Source of the DNA: CBDEGR01 sp965237895
GTDB taxonomy: Bacteria; Acidobacteriota; Terriglobia; UBA7540; JAPUME01
Assembly (NCBI GenBank): GCA_965237895.1
Contig: CBDEGR010000001.1
Location: 62,001-126,000, forward strand
Length of the DNA: 64,000 nucleotides
Direction of reading: 5' to 3'
Shown here: piece after piece, positions 16,661-25,375 of the stretch
How the letters are laid out: each line of letters starts with the position of its first letter
Numbering within the stretch: the stretch's first letter is position 1
Translations under genes and position numbers: made by a program
The notes under the pieces: model-generated
Seen by the model: the letters and a program-made list of their open reading frames with translations, nothing else
Databases searched by the model: none
Told to the model about the DNA's origin: nothing

Positions 16661-17548
16661 ATGAGAATCCGAACCTGGCTGACTCTGTTTTTCCTGCCCC
16701 TGTTTGCGGGAGGCACCGCGTATGCCTTTTTCGACATCAGCGCTCCGTTCCAACGGGCCTTGATGATCGCCAACCAAGTCACCCTGATCGCCAACCAGGT
16801 GGCGCAACTGGCAACCATGAATCAGCAGCTCGGCAAGCTGACCGAGCAGTTCACCCACATCAAGGATTCCACCTTGGGGCAGGTGGGAGCGATCACCCAA
16901 CCGTTCACCGATCTGGCTTCGGTGCCCGGCCGGCTCATCGGCACCGGCATGTCCTGGAAATCCGATTTTACCGGCGCAGCCGGTGAGCTGGCTACGGCGG
17001 TAGAACAGTTAAGCGACGGCACATCGTTCACAGGAGCATGGCGCACCAAGCTGCAACAGGCCGACCAGACATCGGAGCAGGACATCCTGACGGCATACGC
17101 TGATCTACCCGTTCGGCTGGCAACCCAAGCAGCCGAAAACTACCGCAACCAGCGCGAGCGCGGCGAGCAAGCCACCGTCCTCAACTACGCCGTGTCAGAT
17201 GCGGCCTCGGAAGCGACGGAAGCGATCAAATCGGCGCTTGATTCCTACGACGGGCTTCGCTCCAACGCCAATAGATCCGTTACCGCACTCGGCCAGGCTC
17301 AGGTCGCGGGACTGGTCACGCAGGGACAGTTGACCGCCGCCATGGCGCAGTTGCAAGCATTCCAGGCAGCGCAGGATGCGGCGGAGGAACTGGAAACCGA
17401 GCGGCGCCGGCGCGAGCGCTTGAACGCGATCGTCGCAGCCCGGAGGCAAGGCCGGCAGATGTACAACGACCGGATGGCCGGGATTACGGCGCTATCCGAC
17501 GGCGGAGCCAGTCTCAGGATGCGAGTGCACACCCTGTACGCCCCTTGA
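16661..17548 (+). CDS. virB5: T4SS minor pilus protein, VirB5/TrbJ family
   Basis: 295 residues. The ATG at 16661 is chosen over an upstream ATG at 16631 because of a GAAAGGAG ribosome site 8 bases before it and a typical signal peptide (MRIRTWLTLFFLPLFAGGTA, then AYAFF). The mature part is helical: QVTLIANQVAQLATMNQQLG and later QLQAFQAAQDAAEELETERR. TrbJ/VirB5 proteins are periplasmic and sit at the pilus tip. The end of the gene is partly duplicated just downstream (see 17498-17593). Confidence 0.85.
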   Translation: MRIRTWLTLFFLPLFAGGTAYAFFDISAPFQRALMIANQVTLIANQVAQLATMNQQLGKLTEQFTHIKDSTLGQVGAITQPFTDLASVPGRLIGTGMSWKSDFTGAAGELATAVEQLSDGTSFTGAWRTKLQQADQTSEQDILTAYADLPVRLATQAAENYRNQRERGEQATVLNYAVSDAASEATEAIKSALDSYDGLRSNANRSVTALGQAQVAGLVTQGQLTAAMAQLQAFQAAQDAAEELETERRRRERLNAIVAARRQGRQMYNDRMAGITALSDGGASLRMRVHTLYAP

Positions 17549-17593
17549 TTCCGGGCGACGGAGGAGCGAGTCTCAGGACGCGAGTGCATCCCC
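17498..17593 (+). repeat. 37-base near-perfect direct duplication at the end of virB5
   Basis: Bases 17498-17534 (encoding the last residues of VirB5 around GASLRMRVHT) recur at 17557-17593 with five mismatches; shared core AGTCTCAGGA and GCGAGTGCA. The second copy is non-coding. It marks a small duplication in the virB5-virB6 gap. A hairpin GGGGC/GCCCC follows at about 17623-17639, just before virB6. Confidence 0.7.
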
Positions 17594-17655
17594 GACATGA
17601 CGGCCAGTGAGAAAGACCCGATTGGGGCGGAGAGCGCCCCATGAAGTAGGCAGCG

Positions 17656-18648
17656 ATGCAAATTCAAATCGATCCCAGCGTTCCCACCAACATCCCGCCC
17701 GGGCAACTCGACGACTTCAAGGGCTTCCTGGACACGGTGATGGACACCATTATCGGCACCAGTGGGCCGACCTTGCTGAGCGCCGGACAAACCCTCTGGA
17801 CCGGGCTGGCCGCCATCATGGTCGTCTGGACCGGGGTGCGGATTGCCTTATCCGGCAACTTCCAGCCCTGGGAGGTCATCAAGCTCATTATCGGCTTGTG
17901 GATTCCGTGGGCCATGCTGAACTTCTACGCCACCCCCCTTCCCCCGCCGGCAGACGCCTTCACCTTCCCGGGGGTGATCGTGGGCGGCGGGAACTGGCTG
18001 ATGGACTTTTTCATCTCCGACATCAATACCGCCATGCGAACCGAATTATCCATCATGATCAACAATCACTTGACCGGCATTCACGAGGCGTGGGACGCCT
18101 ACGACCTTTATGACCTGATGACTTCCGGCGCCGGCGCCCTCAGCACGCTGTTTACGGCTACGGCGATGTTGATTTTCGTGGGGAGCTGTCTGGTTCTGCT
18201 CTATTGCATCACCTACGCGCAGGTGCTCTGGGCGCAGATTGCGATTGCCATTCTCATCTTTCTAGGGCCGCTCTTCATCCCCTGGCTGCTGTTTGAGCCG
18301 CTGTCGTTTCTGTTCTGGGGCTGGTTCCGATCCTTGATCGTTTTCAGCCTCTACGGCGCTCTGGCCGGAGCCGTCATGCGGGTTTTCATGGGCGTCGGAC
18401 TGGGCTATGTAACCACCTTTTCCAACACCACTCTCACCCTCGATGCGACCGCAATGGGAGGTTGGGTGCTGATTGTCCTGCCCTTGTTCGTGGCCGGTGT
18501 GCTGGCATCCCTCAAGGTCGGCGAGCTGGCCGGTATGCTGGTCACCGGAAGCGGCAGCGGCGGCTCCGGTCTGACGGGACTGGCAATGATGGCGGCCAGC
18601 GGCGGCAAGACGGCGGGCGCGGCAGGAGCCGCCAAGGTGGTGAAGTAA
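17656..18648 (+). CDS. virB6: T4SS polytopic membrane protein, VirB6/TrbL family
   Basis: 330 residues with at least five hydrophobic helices, including LWTGLAAIMVVWTGVRIALS, IKLIIGLWIPWAMLNFY, TATAMLIFVGSCLVLLYCIT, IAIAILIFLGPLFIPWLLF, GWVLIVLPLFVAGVLASL. A Gly/Ala-rich C-terminal tail follows. VirB6/TrbL forms the inner-membrane channel. Its stop overlaps the virB8 start as TAATG. Confidence 0.9.
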   Translation: MQIQIDPSVPTNIPPGQLDDFKGFLDTVMDTIIGTSGPTLLSAGQTLWTGLAAIMVVWTGVRIALSGNFQPWEVIKLIIGLWIPWAMLNFYATPLPPPADAFTFPGVIVGGGNWLMDFFISDINTAMRTELSIMINNHLTGIHEAWDAYDLYDLMTSGAGALSTLFTATAMLIFVGSCLVLLYCITYAQVLWAQIAIAILIFLGPLFIPWLLFEPLSFLFWGWFRSLIVFSLYGALAGAVMRVFMGVGLGYVTTFSNTTLTLDATAMGGWVLIVLPLFVAGVLASLKVGELAGMLVTGSGSGGSGLTGLAMMAASGGKTAGAAGAAKVVK

Positions 18649-19313
18649 TGAGTAACGAAAAAGACGAAACCGGAAAGACCTACGCCGAGATCTGGGGCGA
18701 GGCAATTCACTCCAACCGGCACTTGCGCGTCCTGTCGATGGGCCTGGCCGGGCTCTGTCTGTTGCTGATAATAGTCATCATCCGCCTGTCGTCGGTGGAA
18801 GCTCCCCGGCCCATCGTCGTCCGCGTGGACGAGGTAGGCCGGGCCGAGGCGCTGTCCTATGAGACGGTCGAGGCCCAGGCCGATCCGCTGGACCCCACCA
18901 CCAAGTATTTCCTCAATCGCTTCATCGACGACTACTACTCCCGGCGGCGGGCCACCGTCGCGCAGGCGTGGGCCCGCAGCCTCCGCTTTTTGACTACCGG
19001 GCTAGCCAACGAAGCCTTCCGGGCCGAAGGCCAGAATGTCGCCATGCTGGCGGCGGGAGTCGCAAGAGAAGAACTCCAGGTCGAGCGCGTGGTCTTACGG
19101 ATTCAAGCCAACCAGGAGGAACCCCACGGCGCGACCGCCGATTTCGACCTGGTGCGCCTGGAGAACGCGGTCGAGACGGAGCGGGAGCGCTGGACGCTCT
19201 CCCTGCAGTTCATCTTCCTGGAGACGATCCCCCCCGAAATGATGGTTTTCAATCCCATGGGAATCATCATCACCTATCTGCGAGGCGACCGGGCTTTGGT
19301 GACCGGCGGGTAG
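18648..19313 (+). CDS. virB8: T4SS assembly factor, VirB8/TrbF family
   Basis: 221 residues from the ATG at 18648 overlapping the virB6 stop. Short cytoplasmic N-terminus, one helix (LSMGLAGLCLLLIIVIIRL, about residues 29-47), then a periplasmic domain with FLNRFIDDYYSRR and TLSLQFIFLETIPPEMM, then NPMGIIITYLRGD near the end, all typical of TrbF/VirB8. It nucleates the channel by contacting VirB10 and VirB9. Confidence 0.9.
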   Translation: MSNEKDETGKTYAEIWGEAIHSNRHLRVLSMGLAGLCLLLIIVIIRLSSVEAPRPIVVRVDEVGRAEALSYETVEAQADPLDPTTKYFLNRFIDDYYSRRRATVAQAWARSLRFLTTGLANEAFRAEGQNVAMLAAGVAREELQVERVVLRIQANQEEPHGATADFDLVRLENAVETERERWTLSLQFIFLETIPPEMMVFNPMGIIITYLRGDRALVTGG

Positions 19314-19315
19314 TG

Positions 19316-20308
19316 ATGATCGAGCATCTCCATGATCGAGAAAAGAAGCTGGAGCCGTTCGGCTGGAGGGGCCGCGAGGCGGAATGGATCGCGCTGGTCT
19401 GTCTCCATAGCGGCGTATTCACGAGGGCGCAATTCTGCTTCTACTTTGAGGGGTCTGAGAAGGAAATCGAAGCACCCGCCGGGCGGAAGCGGGCCGAGCG
19501 GTTCGTTCGCGCCCTGATCGAGAAAAAGATGGGCGTGGAGGACGACCGGGCCATCTTTCCCGGCGGAGCGAGGGCCTGCCGGATATCCAACAAAGAGATT
19601 TACCGCAAGCTGGGAATTGAGAACGTCCGGCACCGCCGGGAGGCGGATGATTCCGTCATGCTCCGGCGGCTGCTCTCGCTCGACTACGTTCTGGAACACC
19701 CGGAGCTTCCCTGGCTTCCCACTGAGCAAGAAAAGGTCGCTTTCTTCGAGTTGTTTGGCATCGACCGCAAGCTTTTACCCTACCGGGTCTATCAGGGAGC
19801 CGTGGGGAAACAAACCCGCTACTTTGCCCTGAAACTTCCCATCGCGGTCGCTGCCAAAACCGCCACTTTTGTCTACGTCGATCCGGGCAAAGATACCGAC
19901 ACCGAACTGCGCTCCTGGGGCGCGGCGCACGAGTGGCTTTGGAGGGCCTTGCGGGGGAAAGGTATCCAGGTTCGTGCCGTCGTAATTGGAGCGGATCATA
20001 CCGCCACAAGGCGGTCCAAGGCGGCGCTCCAGAGCTGGAGCAAGGGAGCGAGTGAGCAAGGCGTGCATAAAGCGGCAGGTCCGACCCAGGATGACCCGCC
20101 GGTGAAGGCCGAAATGCAGTACATCGAGAACGCTCTTGTCAAGTTGGACACGGCGATCGTTGCGAAGTACGGCGGGGTTAAGGGAATCTCAAAACGGTTG
20201 ATCGAATTGAAAACACTTCCCAGGTCGAAGGGCGCAACCGGAGTCTCGATCGACAGCTACGAGACGTGGGTTTCACGTCGTTTGAGGATGCCGGATGCAG
20301 ACCTATGA
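19316..20308 (+). CDS. Winged-helix protein of the T4SS island (full-length copy)
   Basis: 330 residues from the ATG at 19316, three bases after virB8. Residues about 15-85 form a predicted winged helix: AEWIALVCLHSGVFTRAQFC, RKRAERFVRALIEKKMG, and CRISNKEIYRKLG. The rest (VMLRRLLSLDYVLEHPELPW, ALKLPIAVAAKTATFVYVDP) is a second mixed domain, maybe nuclease-like as in replication-relaxation proteins, ending in a helical DNA-binding-like tail with IVAKYGGVKGISKRL. A truncated relative lies at 7766-8218. Its position between virB8 and the GTGTGACA control region suggests binding to that region, which is an inference. No homology to a relaxase visible. Confidence 0.55.
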   Translation: MIEHLHDREKKLEPFGWRGREAEWIALVCLHSGVFTRAQFCFYFEGSEKEIEAPAGRKRAERFVRALIEKKMGVEDDRAIFPGGARACRISNKEIYRKLGIENVRHRREADDSVMLRRLLSLDYVLEHPELPWLPTEQEKVAFFELFGIDRKLLPYRVYQGAVGKQTRYFALKLPIAVAAKTATFVYVDPGKDTDTELRSWGAAHEWLWRALRGKGIQVRAVVIGADHTATRRSKAALQSWSKGASEQGVHKAAGPTQDDPPVKAEMQYIENALVKLDTAIVAKYGGVKGISKRLIELKTLPRSKGATGVSIDSYETWVSRRLRMPDADL

Positions 20309-20393
20309 AACACACAAATGGAGTCCCCATAAGCGGTGCCATACAGGACTGTTTTTGTTGCGCCCCGTGCACGATGCCCGTGCCGATCCAGAA

Positions 20394-20603
20394 TGTCACA
20401 CGCTCAGAGGGGGGGGTGTGACACGATTCGGCGAGTCGGTGTGACATGACTCATTTTTCTATCTCGTTGTCCCACTGCAGCATGCCTGCAATAGCCCGGC
20501 CAGCCCGTGCCGCACCAGCGGAGAAGGGCAGGACGGGAGCGACCCCCCCCTTTTTGCCGCTGTATCGGCACGCGGGGAGGGGGGTGTGACAGGAGGTGTG
20601 ACA
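20394..20603 (+). repeat. GTGTGACA repeat cluster (iteron-like)
   Basis: Four direct copies of GTGTGACA at 20416-20423, 20439-20446, 20584-20591, 20596-20603, and one inverted copy, TGTCACAC, at 20394-20401. Two copies follow long G runs. By chance an 8-mer is expected about once per strand per 64 kb, so five in 210 bases is a real cluster. It lies in the only long non-coding gap of the T4SS block. Candidate oriT, replication iterons or operator of the virD4 operon. Confidence 0.75.
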
Positions 20604-20637
20604 TCGCCCACCCCCCTCTTCAGGGGTCGCTCCCGTC
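20532..20637. repeat. 15-bp perfect inverted repeat in the control region
   Basis: GACGGGAGCGACCCC at 20532-20546 and its exact reverse complement GGGGTCGCTCCCGTC at 20623-20637. The 76-base interior holds two of the GTGTGACA copies. It could be a large cruciform or an oriT-like arm, or the border of a small insertion. It ends 70 bases before virD4. Confidence 0.75.
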
Positions 20638-20707
20638 TAATTTATCCCTGCGGGAAGGCTCCGGACACCGACCCCAAGCGGGCGCTGACGCGCCGGAGGC
20701 AAGCCCC

Positions 20708-22747
20708 ATGAAAATGCGCTATCCGATCCTGATCTCTGGCGGGCTGTGCTGCTCTGTATGGGGTTTCATCTACCGGCCCTTCCCCATGCCCGGCGACGAT
20801 CCGGCGCTCGACCTGGTGCTCTATCACACCCCCAGCTTCTACGGCTGGATCGTTCGCTGGTACTACGCCGCCCCCGCCGTCGCCCTCATTGTCGGCGGGC
20901 TGTTTCTTATCACGGTCTGGCGGGTCTGGTTTGAGGACATGGGCGGCAGTCTGACCGCTCTCAAATTGCTGCCCCCCTGGCCCCTGTCTCCCGACAAAGA
21001 CGCCGGGCCGGGAATCGTTGTTGGAGAGGTTCACCACCCGGTCAAAGCCGTCGAAATGCCGAACCCTTCCTGGCTCATTATCCCGGAGCGGGGCCTCTAT
21101 ACCGGAGTGGCCATCTTCGGAGCCGTGGGGTCCGGCAAGACCTCGGCCTGCATGCACCCGTTCGCCCAGCAAATCTTGTCCTGGCAGGCGGGCAATCCCC
21201 AGCGCCGGGCGGCCGGCCTGATCCTGGAAGTCAAGGGCGACTTCTGCCATGACATCCGGAGAATCCTGGCCGATGCGGGCCGTGAGGAAGACTACATCGA
21301 GCTGGGAATGGAGGGCGGTTGGCAGTGGAATCCACTCTCGACAAAGTGGCTCGATTCATACTCGCTGGCCTACACCATTTCCTCACTTTTGAATCAACTC
21401 TTCGGCAAGGGCAAGGAGCCTTTCTGGCAGCAGGCTTACACCAACCTGGTCCGCTGGATCATCGAACTCTACCGGGTCTTTCCCGGCCAATGGGTCACCT
21501 TGCGGCAGGTCTACCACTGCGCCATCGACAAGGAACTGTTTGCGGCCAAGATCAAACAGGCCGAGGCGTTTGTCCGTGAGCTTCAACAGGGAACACTGGT
21601 TATTTCCACCAAGGATTACACGAGCAACGTGCTGGCGCTGGGCGACGGGAACTGGCAAATGAACAAACAGGATGATACCTTTCAGGCATACCACTCTCCG
21701 TCGCTCGAATCCCAGCTCAAAGAACTCCAAATCGACTATCAGGTGCAGTGGACCGAGAGCGTAAGGTCCTCAGAGATTCGGCAGCGAGTCGAAGCCGTCA
21801 ATCGCTGGTATCAACACGACTGGCGGATGATCGACAACAAAATCCGGTCGAGCATCGTGGAAGGGATCTCCGTTTTCTTGTCCATGTTCGATCTGCCGGA
21901 CGTTGCCCGGGTGTTCTGTCCACCACCGCCCCCGGAGAAGGCGGCGCCGCAGGGCGTCAAGGGGGAGCCACAGAAAGACGAACAGCCGGGACTGGGTACG
22001 AGAGTGCGCCAGAGCTTGCCGCCCCTCGATGAGTTGATCGAATCGGGCAAGGTGCTGGCGCTGAATATGCCCGCAGGCAGCAACCCGGCGCTGGCCCGAG
22101 CTGTAGGCGTCATGCTCAAAAACGCCTGGCTGCAATCACTCTTACGGCGACCGGCGCAGATGAAGGCGGCGCCGGAGCGATACTTCCGGCCCGCCGTTTT
22201 CATCTGCGACGAATACCAGGCCTTCGCATCGGTCGGTGAGGACGATCCCTCCGGAGACGAGAAATCCTTCGCCCTCACCCGGCAATGCCGCTGTATCCCG
22301 ATCGTCGCGACACAATCTATTTCCTCGCTGCGGTCGGTGCTCGGCAGCTCGGAAGCCTGGCGCACCCTGCTTCAAACGCTCCGCACCCGGATATTCCTTT
22401 CCTTGAGCGACGACGCCAGTGCTCAAATCGCCTCGGCGCTCTGCGGACAGGTCGCCAAGATCAAACCCTCCTACACCATCACCGAGTCTGCCAAGCAAAG
22501 CGAGGTGTCAATGCTCTCCGCGCAAGCCGGAGGCGGCCAGGGCAGCGTAGGGGCCAGCAAATCCTTCCGCGAGCAACGCGAGGCGGTGTTTCAGCCCCGC
22601 GAGTTAGCCCTGCTCTCCAACTGCCAGGCCATCTGCCTGCCCTACGACGGCGCCCGGTCACTGCCGGCAACCCGCGTGTACCTCAAGCCTCACTACCTGC
22701 CCCGCACGCTTCCCTACTGGCGGGCGAAGGCCGAGGGGAAGCTATGA
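20708..22747 (+). CDS. virD4: T4SS coupling protein, VirD4/TraG family
   Basis: 679 residues from the ATG at 20708, where the membrane-anchor sequence starts. Two N-terminal helices (ILISGGLCCSVWGFIYRPFP, APAVALIVGGLFLITVW), then the TraG/VirD4 ATPase: Walker A GAVGSGKTSA near residue 140 and Walker B AVFICDEYQAFAS near 497. Coupling proteins bring the relaxase-DNA complex to the channel. A cognate relaxase is not present in this window. The stop overlaps the virB11 start (ATGA). Confidence 0.95.
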   Translation: MKMRYPILISGGLCCSVWGFIYRPFPMPGDDPALDLVLYHTPSFYGWIVRWYYAAPAVALIVGGLFLITVWRVWFEDMGGSLTALKLLPPWPLSPDKDAGPGIVVGEVHHPVKAVEMPNPSWLIIPERGLYTGVAIFGAVGSGKTSACMHPFAQQILSWQAGNPQRRAAGLILEVKGDFCHDIRRILADAGREEDYIELGMEGGWQWNPLSTKWLDSYSLAYTISSLLNQLFGKGKEPFWQQAYTNLVRWIIELYRVFPGQWVTLRQVYHCAIDKELFAAKIKQAEAFVRELQQGTLVISTKDYTSNVLALGDGNWQMNKQDDTFQAYHSPSLESQLKELQIDYQVQWTESVRSSEIRQRVEAVNRWYQHDWRMIDNKIRSSIVEGISVFLSMFDLPDVARVFCPPPPPEKAAPQGVKGEPQKDEQPGLGTRVRQSLPPLDELIESGKVLALNMPAGSNPALARAVGVMLKNAWLQSLLRRPAQMKAAPERYFRPAVFICDEYQAFASVGEDDPSGDEKSFALTRQCRCIPIVATQSISSLRSVLGSSEAWRTLLQTLRTRIFLSLSDDASAQIASALCGQVAKIKPSYTITESAKQSEVSMLSAQAGGGQGSVGASKSFREQREAVFQPRELALLSNCQAICLPYDGARSLPATRVYLKPHYLPRTLPYWRAKAEGKL

Positions 22748-23703
22748 GCGACGGCCTGGAACTACTCAAGCCGTTCCTGCCCGGCCTGGAGGAAGTTCTG
22801 GAGGACCCGGAAGTGAGCGAGATCATGATCAACGGCCCGCACAACGTATGGATCGAAGGACATGGGAAACTCTATTCCCACGAGGCCCCACTGCTGACCG
22901 CCTCAGCTCTGAATCGGGCGGCTATCCATATCGCGCGGCCGCTCGGCCTGGACCCGGCCACGGCTCCCATTGTCGATGCTCGCCTGGAAGACGGATCGCG
23001 TGTGGCGATCTGCGTTCCGCCGGCGAGCCCGAAGGTAGCGATCACCGTGCGGCGCTTTGGTAAACGGGCATTCTCGGCGGCGGACCTGGTCGAACAAGGC
23101 GCACTTCCCGAAAACGTGCGGAGCGAAGCCGAGCGGGTGCTGTACTCCCGGCGCAACATCCTGGTTTCGGGCGGGACCGGATCGGGCAAGACCACGCTAC
23201 TGAATGCGCTCATCGAATTGCTTCCCGATGACGAGCGCATCGTCGCCATCGAGGACACTTTGGAGCTTCGCATCGAGCACTCCAATTGCGTCCGCTTCGA
23301 GGCTCGCGGACTGGCAACAGGAGCCGTGACGATCCGGGACCTGGTACGCCATGCCTTGCGTCACCGCCCGGATCACATCGTGGTGGGCGAGGTGCGCGGC
23401 GGGGAAGCCGCCGATCTGCTACAGGCCCTCAACACCGGCCACGGCGGCTCGCTCACCACCGTGCACGCCAACAACGCCGAGAGCGCCTTGTCACGGCTCG
23501 CCAGTTGCGCCATGCAGGGAGGCGGGGAGCTGCCCTGGGAGGTCACCTGCCGGGGCGTGGTGGACGGCATTGCGATGGTGATTCACATGACGCGCCGGGA
23601 GGGACGGCGCTTCGTGGAGGAGGCCTTGCGCGTCAAGGGTTATGACGCGCCACGGAACCGCTGGCTCATTGAGCCGATCTGGGGAGGACACGATGAGGGA
23701 TGA
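22744..23703 (+). CDS. virB11: T4SS ATPase, VirB11/TrbB family
   Basis: 319 residues from the ATG at 22744. N-terminal domain with VSEIMINGPHNVWIEGHGKL, then the secretion ATPase: Walker A VSGGTGSGKTTLLNALI near residue 140, Asp box IVAIEDTLEL, Walker B HIVVGEVRGGEAADLL and the His box GGSLTTVHANNAESAL. A hexameric ring that switches the channel between pilus assembly and transfer. It is the last T4SS gene. Confidence 0.95.
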   Translation: MSDGLELLKPFLPGLEEVLEDPEVSEIMINGPHNVWIEGHGKLYSHEAPLLTASALNRAAIHIARPLGLDPATAPIVDARLEDGSRVAICVPPASPKVAITVRRFGKRAFSAADLVEQGALPENVRSEAERVLYSRRNILVSGGTGSGKTTLLNALIELLPDDERIVAIEDTLELRIEHSNCVRFEARGLATGAVTIRDLVRHALRHRPDHIVVGEVRGGEAADLLQALNTGHGGSLTTVHANNAESALSRLASCAMQGGGELPWEVTCRGVVDGIAMVIHMTRREGRRFVEEALRVKGYDAPRNRWLIEPIWGGHDEG

Positions 23704-23887
23704 AGAAAAAATCATACGGGTGAAAACCTTCAAGGACTTCGAGCGAGAACTCGGCCGGTACGGTGACGAGACACTGGAAGTCCCGGCCTGGATCGCCGAG
23801 CAATACCACCGGCGAGTGGGACTAACGACACAATCGCAACGGATTCTCCGCGCGGAGTTCTCCCTGGTGGTTTTGTATGGAGAGTAG
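23693..23887 (+). CDS. Small hypothetical protein
   Basis: 64 residues from the ATG at 23693, which overlaps virB11 by 11 bases and has an upstream GGGGAGGA ribosome site. Sequence MRDEEKIIRVKTFKDFEREL, then LEVPAWIAEQYHRRVGLTTQ. No known family. It may be a small regulator or accessory protein at the end of the operon. Confidence 0.55.
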   Translation: MRDEEKIIRVKTFKDFERELGRYGDETLEVPAWIAEQYHRRVGLTTQSQRILRAEFSLVVLYGE

Positions 23888-23894
23888 GGAGGGA

Positions 23895-24110
23895 ATGATG
23901 AGCCTTGACACAGAAGCAACGGATGCCCCGATCACGGTGAAGGCCGCAGCCTACTTCTTGGGTGTCAGCCCCTCCCTGGTGTATGCTTATGTCGAGCGAA
24001 AGCAGATTCCCCATTACCGCATGATGGGCCGCTCGATCCGCTTCCGATTGTCGGAGCTGGCCGAGTGGCGTCAACAATTTCATGTCAATGGAGGAATCGA
24101 TGAACAATAG
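23895..24110 (+). CDS. Excisionase-like MerR/Xis-type HTH protein
   Basis: 71 residues. One helix-turn-helix of the excisionase (MerR-like, HTH_17) family: ITVKAAAYFLGVSPSLVYAY, VERKQIPHYRMMGRSIRFRL, ending SELAEWRQQF. Such proteins direct integrases to excise elements or act as small regulators. Two ATG codons (23895, 23898) are usable; RBS GGAGGGAATG suits the second nearly as well. Its stop overlaps the integrase start by 11 bases, so the two are translated together. Confidence 0.85.
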   Translation: MMSLDTEATDAPITVKAAAYFLGVSPSLVYAYVERKQIPHYRMMGRSIRFRLSELAEWRQQFHVNGGIDEQ

Positions 24111-25263
24111 AAGAGGAAGACCGAAGATCCAGGGGGGGAGCATCTTCCAACGCAAGGGTTCCGCGTTTTGGTGGATGCGCTACCGGGACCGAGAAGGAAA
24201 GCTTCAGAGGGAATCAACAGGAACCGCAGATGAACAAGCAGCAAACCGCCTTCTGCGAGACCGGTTGGATGCCAGGGACGAGGGAAGGTTACCAGCCATT
24301 CTGGCCGGCAAGAAACTAACCTTTAACCAATGGGCTGATTGGTTTCTGGAAAGACGTTCCAAGCCTCCATTCCGCTCGGAAAAGACACACGCGGAAAATA
24401 TCAATGCCCTCAAGTTTCTGCGGCCGGCATTCGGTGAAAGTCCCCTAAAGGAAATTATCGCAGACGCGATTGAGGATTACATCGCTCGGCGCTTGTGCTC
24501 AGGAAGGAGGGTACGCACGAAGTTCGGAACCCGGCTTGTGGGAAAGCTCAAGCCGGCAACCGTGCACCAGGAATTCCGCATTTTGAAGCGGATTCTGAAT
24601 GTCGCGGTGAAGAAGAAATGTTTGGATACGAACCCCTGTAGTGCGGTTGAATTCCCGGTTCCATTACGGAACGCAACCAGAAAGCCTCACTACATGACGG
24701 CAAGCGAGCAACAGCGGATTGAGTTTTCTGCACCCGATTACCTGCGTAACGCTATCGTCATTCTCACTGAGACGGGGCTCCGTCCCTACAAGGAGCTGAT
24801 GCCCATGAAGAAATTGCAGGTGAATATGGAAAACCGTGTGGTTTATATCCCGGACTCCAAGACTGCAAACGGGATCGGTGAGATGCCGATTTCGGATTTG
24901 GCATACAGGGCGTTCCAAGCACAGATCGAAGCGACGCCAGCAAGCGAATATCTGTTCCCGACGCCACGCGCAAAATCCAGCAGGCCCTACATCAGATCAC
25001 TGAAGAATATTTGGGCCGCGACACTGCGGCGTGCTGGCGTGCCGCATTTCCCGCTATACGAGTTGCGCCACACGTTTGCGACCCGGCTCAGTGCCGGGGG
25101 GGTGGCGGATCATTTCGTGACGCAGATGCTGCGCCAGGGAGACGCGGCGGTGTTCAAGCGCTACAGCCAGGCGAAGCTCAACATGATGCGAGAGGCATTG
25201 ACCAAGCTCGACCGCCAGGCTAACGAACATCGACGGATTTCGAGCACAGCAAGGCCGACCTGA
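24100..25263 (+). CDS. int: Tyrosine-type site-specific integrase
   Basis: 387 residues from the ATG at 24100, preceded by GGAGG. N-terminal arm-binding region (QRKGSAFWWMRYRDREGKLQ), core-binding SAM-like domain (about 70-190), and the catalytic domain: TGLRPYKELMPM (Arg I), IPDSKTANGIGEMPI (catalytic Lys), LYELRHTFATRLSAGG (HxxR) and the Tyr in FKRYSQAKLN. The usual GH before the Tyr helix is replaced (MLRQGDAAVF), a variant that some integrases tolerate. It points toward tRNA-Arg 113 bases away. It is intact, so the island may still be mobile. Confidence 0.95.
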   Translation: MNNRRGRPKIQGGSIFQRKGSAFWWMRYRDREGKLQRESTGTADEQAANRLLRDRLDARDEGRLPAILAGKKLTFNQWADWFLERRSKPPFRSEKTHAENINALKFLRPAFGESPLKEIIADAIEDYIARRLCSGRRVRTKFGTRLVGKLKPATVHQEFRILKRILNVAVKKKCLDTNPCSAVEFPVPLRNATRKPHYMTASEQQRIEFSAPDYLRNAIVILTETGLRPYKELMPMKKLQVNMENRVVYIPDSKTANGIGEMPISDLAYRAFQAQIEATPASEYLFPTPRAKSSRPYIRSLKNIWAATLRRAGVPHFPLYELRHTFATRLSAGGVADHFVTQMLRQGDAAVFKRYSQAKLNMMREALTKLDRQANEHRRISSTARPT

Positions 25264-25268
25264 ACGAT

Positions 25269-25290
25269 TTTTGGCACAGTTTTGGCACAG
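25269..25290 (+). repeat. Tandem 11-bp repeat after the integrase gene
   Basis: Two head-to-tail copies of TTTTGGCACAG, at 25269-25279 and 25280-25290. Short direct repeats just beyond the integrase stop and before the tRNA are typical arm-type integrase-binding sites. That function is inferred from position. Confidence 0.6.
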
Positions 25291-25375
25291 TTTGAGGCCA
25301 ACAGGTCGATTTTTCAAGCGCCATGGAAATAGGGTTTGTTGAGGCTGAAGGAGTTAGGTGTTAGGATGAACGTAC

